This document shows, in pieces, positions 1 to 10,345 of a stretch of 64,000 bases of DNA. Position 1 is the stretch's first letter; each line of letters opens with the position of its first letter. The position numbers and the translations under genes are program-made. Source of the DNA: Fragilaria radians (Eukaryota > Bacillariophyta > Fragilariophyceae > Fragilariales > Fragilariaceae); assembly GCA_900642245.1 (NCBI GenBank), contig CAAAJI010000012.1, positions 176,333-240,332 of the forward strand, read 5' to 3'. The notes below the pieces were generated by a model. That model saw nothing but the letters and a program-made list of their open reading frames with translations, searched no databases and was not told where the DNA came from.

Positions 1-638
1 ACTGATAGTAGCTCAAAAAATATGAACATCTTTCTGATTGTACATAATGTATAGTCAACATGGAATCTATATGCCTGACAATGCAAGCCAGTGAATATAT
101 ATATGCGTACCATTACCTAGATCATTGTAACATTCAGTGGAAATCGGAGACCTTGATGATGACCATACTCTTGTGATTGGGCTTTCACAATGTTTATTAC
201 TATCATGAAAGACAAGAAATAAGAGATTTATTAAAGGAAAGTGAAATTGTTGTATTGAAGTCAAAAATGCATGCACTGCGATACCACCCAACATCATATG
301 AATAGTTGTTGCTTGATTTCTCATTCTTGTTTTATGATAATCGAAACAATTTCTGCAGCACAGCACTCTCCATTTCCAATGTACAAAGATATATCTACCA
401 CGAACACAGATTATGAATAACTTGTATGCTTCATTCATAGATCATGATTCTCTTTTTTCGCCTTATATTACATACAGCAAACCTTAAAGTATTACTTGGC
501 AGTAAATGCTATTAGTTCTTTCCATCAAAGGTCTCGCAAACTATTTTTAAACGTCGTTGGAAGACAATTTTCCTAGTGTGAGATTTATTGTGTTAGTTGT
601 TGCAATACGTTTACTTTTAAATGTAGAATCAATGGAAT
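1..638. other. gene-free spacer at window edge
   Basis: AT-rich sequence. A 123-codon open frame on the minus strand (67-438) has no recognisable domain, and its composition (His, Ile, Cys scattered) looks like chance reading of non-coding DNA. I see no RNA gene or repeat here. Confidence 0.5.
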
Positions 639-1121
639 ATGGAATTTGACTTACATGTACGTTGCAATACCATAGAGTGGTCGCAAAACAAAACGTGGAG
701 AATGAGCAGCGAAAATGATGCCAGATTAAATCATGAGAAATTCATCAAGTCTCTCGAAAAGTATGCCTATTTATCGCCAAATGAAGTATGGATCGAAATG
801 GCTGACGAATTAGGATGGGATGTGGAAGAAGTGAGGTCGTATGCATTTCAATATTTGATCGCGATGCAATCGTTGGAAGACTCTGAAGAATATACGATTG
901 GTCCCGAACCAAATGATGAATGGACTTTAGACGAAATCATATTGCTTGAAGCCCTATTAGTTCAGCATAGGTCGGAAATCAAAGTAAAGAGTGACTCTTT
1001 CAACTGCACTCCTTGGGAAGAAAAAATTGCTGCCCAAATTCCGGGAAAGACGGCGCAACAAGTACGAGCCATGTTCGAATCAGAATATTCCGAGTCACAA
1101 AATGGCCGTACCAACAGGTAG
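639..1121 (+). CDS. small SANT/Myb-like two-repeat protein
   Basis: 160-residue protein. Two helix-turn-helix-like units of the SANT/Myb type can be seen. The first (about residues 25-75) has 'EKFIKSLEKY', 'EVWIEMADELG' and 'VEEVRSYAFQYL'. The second (about 93-150) starts with 'DEWTLDEIILLEALL' and continues 'WEEKIAAQIPGKTAQQVRAMFE'-like spacing, the usual W..IA..iPGKT..qV pattern. Such units bind DNA or histone tails; SANT domains of the DnaJC2/MIDA1 type are the nearest in feel. The first ATG is at 639; a second at 702 (Met22) would also keep both repeats. The tryptophan positions are partly replaced, so DNA binding is uncertain. The next feature downstream is a decayed mobile-element cluster beginning about 130 bp away. 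I infer a nuclear regulator; the specific role is unknown. Confidence 0.65.
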   Translation: MEFDLHVRCNTIEWSQNKTWRMSSENDARLNHEKFIKSLEKYAYLSPNEVWIEMADELGWDVEEVRSYAFQYLIAMQSLEDSEEYTIGPEPNDEWTLDEIILLEALLVQHRSEIKVKSDSFNCTPWEEKIAAQIPGKTAQQVRAMFESEYSESQNGRTNR

Positions 1122-1251
1122 AGTTGACTATGAGTATTTGTATTTAAATTTGATTTGTGAAAGATAGCATCAAAAGGATCAATTGTTCATAATGAGTTAA
1201 CCGGTCATGGATAAGTAATCAAAGTTGTCGCCTAAGGTAATTGTATCCTTG

Positions 1252-1276
1252 TTGAAGACATTTGAGATGTCTTCAA
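1252..1276. repeat. perfect 10-bp stem hairpin
   Basis: TTGAAGACAT and ATGTCTTCAA are perfect inverted copies around a 5-base loop. The hairpin sits about 130 bp after the SANT gene stop and 11 bp before the left LTR-like repeat. It could be a chance palindrome, a 3' end signal, or an insertion-site feature. Confidence 0.5.
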
Positions 1277-1286
1277 TTGGAAACCA

Positions 1287-1492
1287 CTGCCATAGGCAGC
1301 GTTACAAAGTGCTGCTTCTGCCTGCAAAGAGCCTACTCCTTCATTAACATCCATCAGTGCATTGAAGATCCAAGTGAAATCTAATGATTCTGCAAAAACA
1401 TGTCAGATAATACAATGTAAATGATGTTACGTCAAGAAGAGGATCTTACCTTTGGCTTAGTGTAACCTTTATAATATCACTTACCTTCTAAT
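1287..1492 (+). repeat. left LTR-like direct repeat (copy 1)
   Basis: About 205 bp that reappear, diverged, at 6375-6560. Shared blocks include 'CCATAGGCAGCG', 'CATTGAAGATCCAAG', 'AAGAAGAGGATCTTACCTTT' and 'TTTATAATATCACTTAC'. This copy carries about 20 extra bases near its start (around 1305-1325). With the polypurine tract before the other copy, the pair reads as the two LTRs of the gypsy-type element between them. The exact ends are uncertain because no clean TG...CA ends or target duplication are visible. Confidence 0.7.
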
Positions 1493-1523
1493 AACAAAGT
1501 GTAATTCTCAAAACCCTTATGTC

Positions 1524-3180
1524 CAGAGGTGGGAAAAAAAATTAAAAATTGGAATTAATTAACCGTGAATGCATTATTTTGGAGAATTCTCAATGTCAAT
1601 AATTGATTTTAGCAAAACTTTTCCGTAAATTTATTTTCAATTAATTGTTTCTCACCCATAAATGCAATGAAACAATGTCAACCCTGACTATCAAGCCAAA
1701 GGAAATGATTGAGTACTTCTTCAATCAATGCGATGACAAAACTGCTTTCTATGCAAGAATCCAAAGTGTGGGGGGAAGGTGAAGCAAAAAAAACACCGGG
1801 TACACCAGTTTGAAAAATCACCTGAGATCATGCATCAGTTAAGACTTTGAGCAGATAAATTTGGATATTGTAAAATCGTGCAAGCAAAAAGGACGCTTAG
1901 ACTCTTATCGCTTTGTCAATGAAAGAGAGAGAGAAGTCTTAAAGATTTTAAATGGGATTGTGTACTTGGAATCAACCACTAAAGAGATTGATAATGAAAT
2001 CACTTGACACATATTCAGCAAGACTCTACAAGAATATATCCTCTTGTGGACACCACTTGTAGAGAAAGCTATTGCAGAACAACATCCAGATTACTATTTG
2101 ATGGATGGACTGCTGGAACTGTCCATTATGTTGCATTATTTGCATCATATGTAAAGAATGCTGGCATTCCAAAAGAACATCTATTTTCATTGGCTCCTTT
2201 GAGAAAAGAGGAACATCTGGGTGCACAACAGCATATTGAAGCAACATTGGCACTGTATTCCAATACATTAAGTAATGTTGTGGCTCTCATTGCAGCTAAC
2301 TGTAACATTAACAGGAAATATCACTTGGCAATTCCCCTGTTAGGATGTGCAAATCACCACTTCAACTTAGCAGTGAACAAATGGATTAGTGATTAACCAA
2401 GGTATTATCAATTGTTGGAAAAAATACATGGTCTCGTGATGCAATTGTGTAACTTGAAAAATGCAGCTAGGCTTTGAGTCTTAACATCTCATTGTGCAAT
2501 AAAGAAGAATGTGATAAGATGGTCATCAAAGTACAACATGGCAAAAAGATACATATAGCTAGAGCCTCACATCAAGAATATTCGGGAAATTGAAGATATG
2601 GTTCCAGCAAATCATGAGTGCTGAGATTTGGCTGATCTAATTATACATCTTTCAAAATTTCAAAGTATCACAAAAAGTTTTCAGGTGCAACAATGCTCCC
2701 CACTCACGATTTGCGAAGTTTTTGATGCAATAATATAGCATCCTGATATGGATTATTATTTAGCTCCAACCTCTGACATTGTGAACAACAATTTTGAGTC
2801 AGGACTTACCAATGCACTTGAGAGGAATCATTTGAGTTTGACAAGATCTATTGAAGACTTTGTCATCCTTGCCATGAGAGGGAACTGGAATCTCAACACT
2901 GCAAAATGGGTACTTTGAGGAACTATAGGAACATAAGTGTGTTCAATTAGACAATGAACAAGATTCATGTATTGATTGTTCATCTTGTATTGCAACCTCA
3001 AATACTGTTGAACATTTGTTCAGTACATGCAAACATGCTCTCACAGATCAACAAAAAGGTATGTCACCAATAAAGTTTGAGGCCTTGCTTTTCTTGGAAG
3101 TAAATCGAGAAATGTGGTATTTGACTATGGCTACAATCGCGATGAAAAACAAGGAACCAAGGGAGATGGTATCACTTTCA
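1524..3180 (+). mobile_element. decayed hAT-family DNA transposon
   Basis: The left end reads CAGAGGTGGG (1524-1533), a form typical of hAT terminal repeats. From about 1675 a broken reading frame gives a BED-type zinc finger (Cys-x4-Cys, then 'GYTSLKNHLRSC') that crosses at least two frameshifts. At 2004-2396 one open stretch carries 'LLFDGWTAGTVHYVALFASY' and 'IPLLGCANHHFNLAVNKWI', typical of the hAT transposase core. At about 2985-3110 comes the C-terminal dimerisation block: 'SNTVEHLFSTCKHAL', 'MSPIKFEALLFLEVN'. Multiple stops and frame changes separate these pieces, so it is a fossil. I could not find a matching right terminal repeat; it may have been lost. It lies between the left LTR and gag of the surrounding LTR element, so it is nested in it. 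Confidence 0.8.
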
Positions 3181-3189
3181 CTTGCTTAA

Positions 3190-3920
3190 TTAACCAAGGC
3201 CATGGACATGAAGGTTTGCAACATACTAGATTTGATGCTCAGATCTACCTGATGACAAGGACACCGCCAAGATCCATATCAAGCACTTTGATACAGGAAC
3301 AGCTGAGAATTGGCTTGAATTCCTTCAATCTTTCAAGTCTCTTGTTCAGATGAAAGGATGGCTTCAAGGAGCAGGAGTTGGCCCCACAATCTTCAGGAAG
3401 CCCATGCTAGCAACAATGGGGCTCAGACACTTGCCCGTGCCTTTGCCTGTCTGGATACCATGACTGCAGACATTTGTGTCCTCCAACCTGACAAGGCAAT
3501 CAAGAAACTCATCCAAGAGTTCCGAAAAACAGAGAACCTTTCCGTAAACCACTACGTCAATAGGCTACGGGTACTAAACAACTACCTATCCTTCCTACCA
3601 GTCAACTTTGCACCCCATTCTACGTCAGAAATTCGTGACATCATCGAGGAAAACTTACAGAAACACTGGAAGAACAAGTACGAAAATTACTGGGTACTTC
3701 ACTAGATTGGAAGACCTTGACAGGAAGGGGGAAAAGACCCCCTACAAGCCTAACAACAACACTGATAAGAGTAAAAAAACGAAACGGATAGGATTCAGAT
3801 GATAGGAAGAGAAAATGGAAAGGGAGAAAAAAAATCTATTGACAAGAATGCTTTCCAAGTACTGCACCTTCCACAAATCTAACTCACATGACACAAGTGA
3901 ATGTAAGGCCAAGAACAGTC
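3190..3920 (+). pseudogene. gag remnant of Ty3/gypsy-type LTR element
   Basis: A broken gag frame. Readable pieces include 'GTAENWLEFLQSFKSL' near 3295-3345, an open stretch at 3358-3705 with 'IQEFRKTENLSVNHYVNRL' (a retrotransposon gag capsid-like helix region), and a short zinc-knuckle-like motif near 3862-3905 with Cys-x2-His-x4-His-x4-Cys spacing. Frame shifts separate the parts. Gag normally packages the element RNA; here it cannot make a complete protein. It directly follows the nested hAT fossil. Confidence 0.65.
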
Positions 3921-4249
3921 ATGGCCTTAGACAAACAAATAAAATAATCAAGAGGTAAATGTTGTTATACCTCTACCTGACAACTTCTGCTATGATACTT
4001 CAGCTTCAAAAAAGTCTCTTCTCCTCAAATCAATGTTGGATATGGAGACCTCTTCATCTCAGATCATAACCATGGGCACCTTCAGTCACCAATGGAAGAA
4101 GCAAATGTGATCTCTAGTCAGAGAAAAAGCATTGCAGCTCTCATCATGACCAACTCAATTCCAATATCTCTCCCTAAGCACCTAGCTACCAAGGAAATAA
4201 AAATCCTCATTTGTTTTCGAATTAAAGAACAATGGTACAGGGGAACACA

Positions 4250-6350
4250 AAGCAGTTCATTGCTTACTTGATACTGGACGCTCCAAAGGATTGATATGTG
4301 AAGCCCTTGTTCACCCTACTGAAAAACTGAATCAACAAACCTTGAATTGGAAGACCAAGGAAGGGAATTTTACCACGATTGGTTCAGCACAGAAAACATT
4401 TCACATCCCTGCCTTTACAACTCATTGTGAAGTTACTTCAGTCGCTGAGATCATGCCAGCTCAGACACTCATAAGGTAGTTATGCGAAGAAACATCATAA
4501 TGCATCATGTCTTAATCATGGACTTCAAAAATGGCAAGCTGTTGTGGGATGAACGTAAACTTAATTTGGGATGCGATGGCAACCAATCTGAAGCGCTGCC
4601 TGAGCACTCCTCCAGTGGAGTGTCAGCAGTTGAATCAAGGATGGTAACCGTATTGGATACAGGATACAGGAAAATTGATCTTCATGATGCTGTACCAACC
4701 CACTTATGCAATACCTTGCATAAACTTCTGAGTAAATATCAAACCTTATTTGAAGCCAAGCTGGGGGCCATGCCAGGAGCCCCCTACAGCATTCCAATTT
4801 GTCAGAATGCTAAGCCCTTTGCAACCAAACCATTCAGCATCCCTCTTGTTCATGTTGCAACTGCTAAAACAGATATTACCAGATTGGTAGACATTGGAGT
4901 CATTACACCAGATGTTGATTCACCATTGGGCTCAACCTGCTCTCCCAAAGAAAGATGGGAATGTCCGGTTTCTAACAGACTTCCGGAGGCTAAATTCACA
5001 GCTTGAGCAACTCCCACATCCCATCCCAAAAATATCCACATTATTACAGGGAATTCCTAAGTTCTTCACGGTATCTTCTTTGGACATGAACATGGGATAT
5101 TACTACACAGTTCTTGAAAAGGCATCCTCAAATACACAGCTTTTGACCGATATTTGCGGCTGCCAATGGGAATCTCAACTGCTCCAGATGAATTTCAGGT
5201 AAGAATGCAAGCCCTTCTTGGTGATCTCCCTTTGTGTGAGTTTATTTGTACAATATACTCGTCTTGAAAGAGATCTCCTTTTCTCTTCACATGCAAGAGC
5301 TTGAGCAAGTCTTTATCCGCCTTAAATCAGCAGGTCTCCAGTTTAATGCAAACGCAAATTTGCTGCTTATTACCAAAGCAAAGGCATCAATGTCTCATCA
5401 CGTTACTACACAAGACTATCCACATACATACTGATGCATCCCAATATCAACATGGAGGAGTCACCTCCCAGAATGATATGCTCTTGCCTTTTACTCCCGC
5501 AAACTTAACCACTCCACAATTGAGCAGGAACATCTTTCCATAGTGGGGATTTTACCAAAAAGTAAACTTCCAACAAAAATCCTGTAGATATGCCATGGTT
5601 GAGGTTAATGCGGATCACATTGGTCCTTATTCACAATCTGATCACCCAAATGCAACTAAGTATTATGCATTATGTATCATTGAGCCAGCATCCTCTTGGA
5701 TTAAGTTGTCTCCTGCAGCAACTACATGAACAGCATTCGATAACCGGTGGTTGTGTCGCTATCCACGACCCTTTAAGTGTATTTTTGATCAAGGCAGTTC
5801 CTTCACTTGTAGTGAATTCCAAGAGCTACTCTCCTCCTATGGTATTGTTCCAAGCCCAACTACAATTCAAAACCCCCGGTTAACTCTATTCTTGAACGCA
5901 TTCATCAAGTTATTGGTAATATGATTCGTACAAGCAACCTCACAGGCTCACTCTGGGTTGACCTCCTTCCTGCTTTGGCCTTTGCTATTCGTGGTACATT
6001 CCATACCACTCAAAAAACCACACCATGTCAGCTTGTATTTGATAGAGATCTAATTTTGGATGAATCTTTTACAGCAAGCTGGTCAGCTATTTTAGCTCAT
6101 AAACTACGTCAAGCTCAAATTGACAATGATAGAGAGAATCAATCCCTCATTCACCATTCCTATGCTGTGGGTTACATGGTCCTTATTAAGCTCAATAAAT
6201 GTACATTTGCCTAAATTAGCACGCCCTGCAGAAGGACCATATAGGGTAATTAAAGTTCATCGTAATGGCGCTGCTGGAATTCAACGTGGTGCTCATGGTG
6301 AAACCATTAATATCCGCCACTTAATCCCTTTTCTTGCTCCCTCTTCACTC
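4250..6350 (+). pseudogene. pol remnant (protease, RT, RNase H, integrase) of the gypsy-type element
   Basis: Fragments appear in the gypsy order. An aspartic protease active site reads 'LLDTGRSKG' (about 4266-4292). Reverse transcriptase spans about 4690-5420, with 'DIGVITPDVDSPLGS', 'KKDGNVRFLTDFRRLN' and 'FFTVSSLDMNMGYY' in two frames. The catalytic box reads YLYNIL near 5245, so both expected aspartates are lost. RNase H starts with 'HTDASQYQHGG' (about 5433). An integrase core and tail run about 5600-6330, including 'WVDLLPALAFAIRGTFH'. Stops and frame changes are frequent, and the zinc-binding part of integrase and much of RNase H are missing. The order of RNase H before integrase fits Ty3/gypsy rather than copia. 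It is inactive. Confidence 0.8.
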
Positions 6351-6363
6351 CCTTTAGATTTTT

Positions 6364-6374
6364 GGGGAGGGGGG
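6364..6374 (+). other. polypurine tract of the LTR element
   Basis: GGGGAGGGGGG directly precedes the right LTR-like repeat, the standard position for the plus-strand priming tract of an LTR retrotransposon. It supports the orientation and the right LTR start at about 6375. Confidence 0.7.
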
Positions 6375-6560
6375 CTATACCATAGGCAGCGCTACAAAGA
6401 GCCTACACCTTCATTAACATCCGTCTGTGCATTGAAGATCCAAGGGCAATGTAATGATTCTGCAAACACACGTCAGATGATACAACGTATTTGATGTTAC
6501 ATCAAGAAGAGGATCTTACCTTTAGTTTAGTTTAACCTTTATAATATCACTTACTTTCAT
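6375..6560 (+). repeat. right LTR-like direct repeat (copy 2)
   Basis: Diverged copy of 1287-1492, following the polypurine tract. It lacks the roughly 20-base insertion of the left copy. It ends about 175 bp before the start of the glycosyltransferase gene, so the element sits in that gene's upstream region. Confidence 0.7.
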
Positions 6561-6734
6561 CATAAAAAAGATTTTTAATGTATACTTGAAAATTATAGGA
6601 ACCTAAATGGCCTAGTACTATGACCTAAAAATATACCTACTTTTAAGCGACTCAGTTTTATTATGAATTTCTACCTAACACTGTAGTGGCCTTTTTGCTT
6701 CTTTCATTTGTTAGAATTACTTGAAAGTACGACA

Positions 6735-8174
6735 ATGTCACCATTTCTTTTCCATCTTCTTCTCCTTCTTCTTTATACAGCTTCTATGGCCGAGCCTGGT
6801 ACTTGTATGGATGAAAATTATGAAGTAGAGCTAAATCCCTTATCAGATTTCTCCAGGTCCGTCTTGGCTTCTTCCAAAACGTCGACCTCACCGAATTCAC
6901 CTCGCATCCGCCGTCAATATTTCCCACAAGCCGATGATCCACACATATGCTTAGCTTTCTTATCATGTTGTGATAGAACAGATCTCCTGAAACATACTAT
7001 TGAGGGAGCCATTCGACACATGGAGAATGATGAACCTGAAGGACTGAAATATGAGATAGCATGGGTAGATAACGGATCAGACAATGAACTTGTTCAAACA
7101 ATCATGGATTCTTATCAGATTGAACATGCTCTACCACTGGATAAAAATCTTGGCCTCGCTTATGGAATGAATCTATTGATTCATAATCTTTGCACTGCTC
7201 CTTATATATTGTTGCTAGAGGAGGATTGGCTCTATCTTGATGACTTAATTGTGGATCAAAGTAAAATAAGAAAATCTGTCATCGCATCTGCGATATCACT
7301 AACAGAAATGAACTTGGCTTCCTTTGATGGACGTCAAGTAATGGGAGTTTTTCTACGCCCTGAAACTTACCATACGTTTCTTTCTAAACCTTACATAGGA
7401 GAATGGATGGAAATCTACCCAAAATCGCTATTCGATAACGATTTCACACACGACCAAGTAGAAGAGCCTATTCGATATCAAGTTATTTGTGCTGACTCAA
7501 GCGCGAATAGCCGTTACATATGGGGTAGCTATACAAATGGTGCAGGACTTTATCGACGAAGCGCCTTGAAAGACATAGGAAGAATGTACGGTGAGGCAGG
7601 AGATGCATTTCATGATCGATACACAGAGGGAAATTATGCTTATAGAGCAGGTATAAAGTATTGCCATGCAGCTATTCAATTGGGCGATTGCTCAGATTTG
7701 GGCAACTTACGTTGTACCGCCGCATTTCAACATATTGGTGGAGGTCGCGGGACGTTACCCATGAAGCCACAAAATTTACAGTGTGCATCTGAGCTGTGGA
7801 ACTTTGTGGGTACGCCTCTTTTCCATCTCTTTCTAAAAGCCATGGGAGATGCTGCCAACTTGTGCTCCAACGAAATGATGCGATCTTTGAAAAAGGCTAG
7901 GGCAATTGAAATCAACAATCAAGAGTACAGAGAAGAAGTTAAAGAGCGAAACAAACAAGTTTTCGAGAAGGAGGAAGCTGAGAGAAAACGCTTGCTTTCT
8001 CAAGCTCAACAAATCCGGAACCTGGACAAGGACTGGGCTCGACAAAACATTGATTGGATGTCTGATTACACCGATGAGAAAATTGAAGAAGTAGCAGATA
8101 AAATGGAACGAATTGCGAAATCTCCTCATCCATTAGCAGGATTTTGGGATAGTCATGGAAGGCCTCTTGTTTAA
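6735..8174 (+). CDS. secretory-pathway glycosyltransferase, GT2-like
   Basis: 479 residues. The first ATG in the frame gives a signal peptide or anchor ('MSPFLFHLLLLLLYTASMA'). A GT-A type fold follows: 'ICLAFLSCCDRTDLLKHTI' (about residues 70-90), the nucleotide-sugar motif 'VDNGSDN' (about 111-117), 'LDKNLGLAYGMN', and 'LLLEEDW' (about 159-165) in the place of the metal-binding DXD. A later block 'YTNGAGLYRRSALKDIG' resembles the acceptor-loop region of GT2 enzymes. Residues about 380-440 form a charged helix or coiled coil not usual in GT2. The protein probably acts in the Golgi lumen or outside the cell, adding sugars to glycoproteins or polysaccharides; donor and acceptor cannot be read from sequence. 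The gene is intronless and lies just downstream of the dead LTR element. Confidence 0.75.
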   Translation: MSPFLFHLLLLLLYTASMAEPGTCMDENYEVELNPLSDFSRSVLASSKTSTSPNSPRIRRQYFPQADDPHICLAFLSCCDRTDLLKHTIEGAIRHMENDEPEGLKYEIAWVDNGSDNELVQTIMDSYQIEHALPLDKNLGLAYGMNLLIHNLCTAPYILLLEEDWLYLDDLIVDQSKIRKSVIASAISLTEMNLASFDGRQVMGVFLRPETYHTFLSKPYIGEWMEIYPKSLFDNDFTHDQVEEPIRYQVICADSSANSRYIWGSYTNGAGLYRRSALKDIGRMYGEAGDAFHDRYTEGNYAYRAGIKYCHAAIQLGDCSDLGNLRCTAAFQHIGGGRGTLPMKPQNLQCASELWNFVGTPLFHLFLKAMGDAANLCSNEMMRSLKKARAIEINNQEYREEVKERNKQVFEKEEAERKRLLSQAQQIRNLDKDWARQNIDWMSDYTDEKIEEVADKMERIAKSPHPLAGFWDSHGRPLV

Positions 8175-9051
8175 ATCCAACCAAGTCCATGGATTCTTTT
8201 AGATTATTGACCTCGTCAAATAGTTCATGATTGAGCAACGACAATTTTGTTCATACGTAATTGAGGGTCAACTTTAATGTTTAATTTTTAATTTTGAAAT
8301 GCTTCTATAGTCTACTAAACAATTAAAGTATTTATTGTGTGATATTATAGTTATACCTTTTCTATGAAGTTAGTGTGTAAATAAATTCCTTCGCTGATGA
8401 CATTTGGGAGTCAATTAATATTCGTTTGTATTGTGTTCAATAAAGTTCTTTCTAACGCTGACATTCATGAATACAGGCTACTCTGAATAAAAAACGCAAT
8501 CAAGTTTAGAATACATGTAATTTGACACTCCATCCTTTTGAAAATTGCCTCAAGCTTACACCACTTTACTTTGAAGACGTGTTTCATGAGGTCTCTTCTT
8601 AGATTTTCTTCCTTCCTCTTACATGACTTTTCATGATGAATTTGTGAAAACGTATGGAATAACTCCTAGATGGAAACTTTGACTTTTCTGATAAACCCAC
8701 AACTCATTTTCGGTTCAACATCAGAGGTATCACCTTAGCTCAATTTGAAAAATTAATTTAGAGGTGTTTCAATTATAATCAATTCTTATCGTTAAATACG
8801 CGAATGTTTCGGAATGTAACAATTCTATATTTGGTATACATTCTATACCGTGACCGGGTGGAACTAATCCACCTATTATTCATCCGAAATCCGATGCCAT
8901 GCACCATTGTCCGTATGCAAACAAGGGAACATTGTGCAATTTGAAAACAAGTCACTTTGCACTTAGTATTATTTTTGCTATGTCTAGTAACGTAGTAACA
9001 GTAACCTCTTGACAATTATTTTCTTGATAAACTACTTTTGTGTTTCCAACG
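8175..9051. other. spacer without recognisable gene
   Basis: AT-rich, with short open frames lacking any domain. It contains the 3' flank of the glycosyltransferase and the upstream region of CDC123. I see no repeat or RNA gene. Confidence 0.5.
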
Positions 9052-10104
9052 ATGGCAGAAGTCTCCGTCTCATCAAGCAAACTTCCATGTCCATCAGTGG
9101 ATGAAATATTGGCTTGTCAACTATCTAATTGGTATGAAAGATTTCGAAACCTACCAAAAGAGGAATACCGTCGTACTAGGGTTACAATCAAGTCAGCAAT
9201 ACTACAGGTTCCACAGCATTTTATCGATTATATTTTGAGTGACGGTGTTAACCTCCCTAAAGGAGTGAATGATGTATCAACTTACATATCGAAGGTATCG
9301 ACAGATGATGAGTGGGGTGAAGATGACGGTGACAACGACAGCGATAATTCAAAGGAGATGTTTGATTTATCGGAATTAACAGAGTCCATTCAATTAAAAT
9401 TGGATTCCTTGGGAGGAGAAATAATGCCAAAGTTAAATTGGTCAAGTCCCAAGGATGCATCATGGATCAATGGCGGCTCTCTCAAATGTCATACTCCAGG
9501 AGATGTCTACATTCTTTTGAAGAGTAGTGACTTTATCCTTCACGATATTCTTCACTCCTTTGACAACGCAAGGGGTGAAAGGCCTTCGAATTTTCAATAT
9601 CAACTGATACTGCGCCAATGGTGTAACTTCAATCCCAGTATGGAATTTCGTTGCTTTGTTTGGAATCGAAGTGTCATTGCAGTATCTCAAAGAAATCATA
9701 CACAATATTTTCCTCATCTTCAAGATCAATTGTATTCCATCGAAACCAACATTCTCGATTTCTTCGATGATTATGTCTACGACAACTTTTCAGAAAGCGG
9801 AAACTATTGCTTTGATGTATATATTGATAAAAATAATCTGATATGGTTGATTGATTTCAATGTATGGGGCTCACAAACAGATTCCTTACTTTTTTCTTGG
9901 GAAGAACTAATCGAAATATCACTCCAATCCCATGTTAATATTTGCGATATTCCTTGTCCCCAGGTTAGGATTGTCAAAACGAAGAATGAAGTTCATCATG
10001 ACCCTCTCGCGTCGTACCGTGCACCCATTGATGTAGTTGACTTGGCAACAGCATCTGATCCAGACATAATGGCATTTCGAGAATTTATGACGTCAGGAAA
10101 ATAG
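9052..10104 (+). CDS. CDC123: CDC123 (D123 family), eIF2 assembly factor
   Basis: 350 residues from the first ATG. Cdc123 is an ATP-grasp protein that binds eIF2-gamma and promotes assembly of the eIF2 trimer in the cytosol, thereby controlling translation initiation. Family hallmarks seen: 'CQLSNWYERFRNL' near the N-terminus, 'KLNWSSPKDASWI' (about residues 140-152), 'LILRQWCNFNPSMEFRCFV' (about 195-213), 'VIAVSQRNHTQYFPHL', and the ATP/metal segment 'YCFDVYID..NLIWLIDFN' with its acidic residues. An acidic stretch (about 95-110) separates the N-terminal part from the core, as in other members. Length is typical. No intron is needed. It is convergent with the PRL1 gene, with 241 bp between stops. 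Confidence 0.93.
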   Translation: MAEVSVSSSKLPCPSVDEILACQLSNWYERFRNLPKEEYRRTRVTIKSAILQVPQHFIDYILSDGVNLPKGVNDVSTYISKVSTDDEWGEDDGDNDSDNSKEMFDLSELTESIQLKLDSLGGEIMPKLNWSSPKDASWINGGSLKCHTPGDVYILLKSSDFILHDILHSFDNARGERPSNFQYQLILRQWCNFNPSMEFRCFVWNRSVIAVSQRNHTQYFPHLQDQLYSIETNILDFFDDYVYDNFSESGNYCFDVYIDKNNLIWLIDFNVWGSQTDSLLFSWEELIEISLQSHVNICDIPCPQVRIVKTKNEVHHDPLASYRAPIDVVDLATASDPDIMAFREFMTSGK

Positions 10105-10345
10105 CCTTCCCAGGAGGAGTAACAAAAGAAATATTGACCACGACATGATGATTGACTCTACTTCTTAAATCAAATTATCCTTGATTTATGTAATTTATAG
10201 AAAAGGGACTATACGATACAAACCAGTCGTTAAACAAATCTAGAGTTGAACTGCCATTTCTTCATAGATTAAACAACAAGCTCATATCTTTTGCGTGAAA
10301 CGAATGTGTAAGCTGTATTACTACTCTATATCTTAATTTATAAGC

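Noticed and set aside
67..438. 123-codon minus-strand open frame at the window edge
   Set aside because: No domain, no repeat of known motifs, composition consistent with chance.
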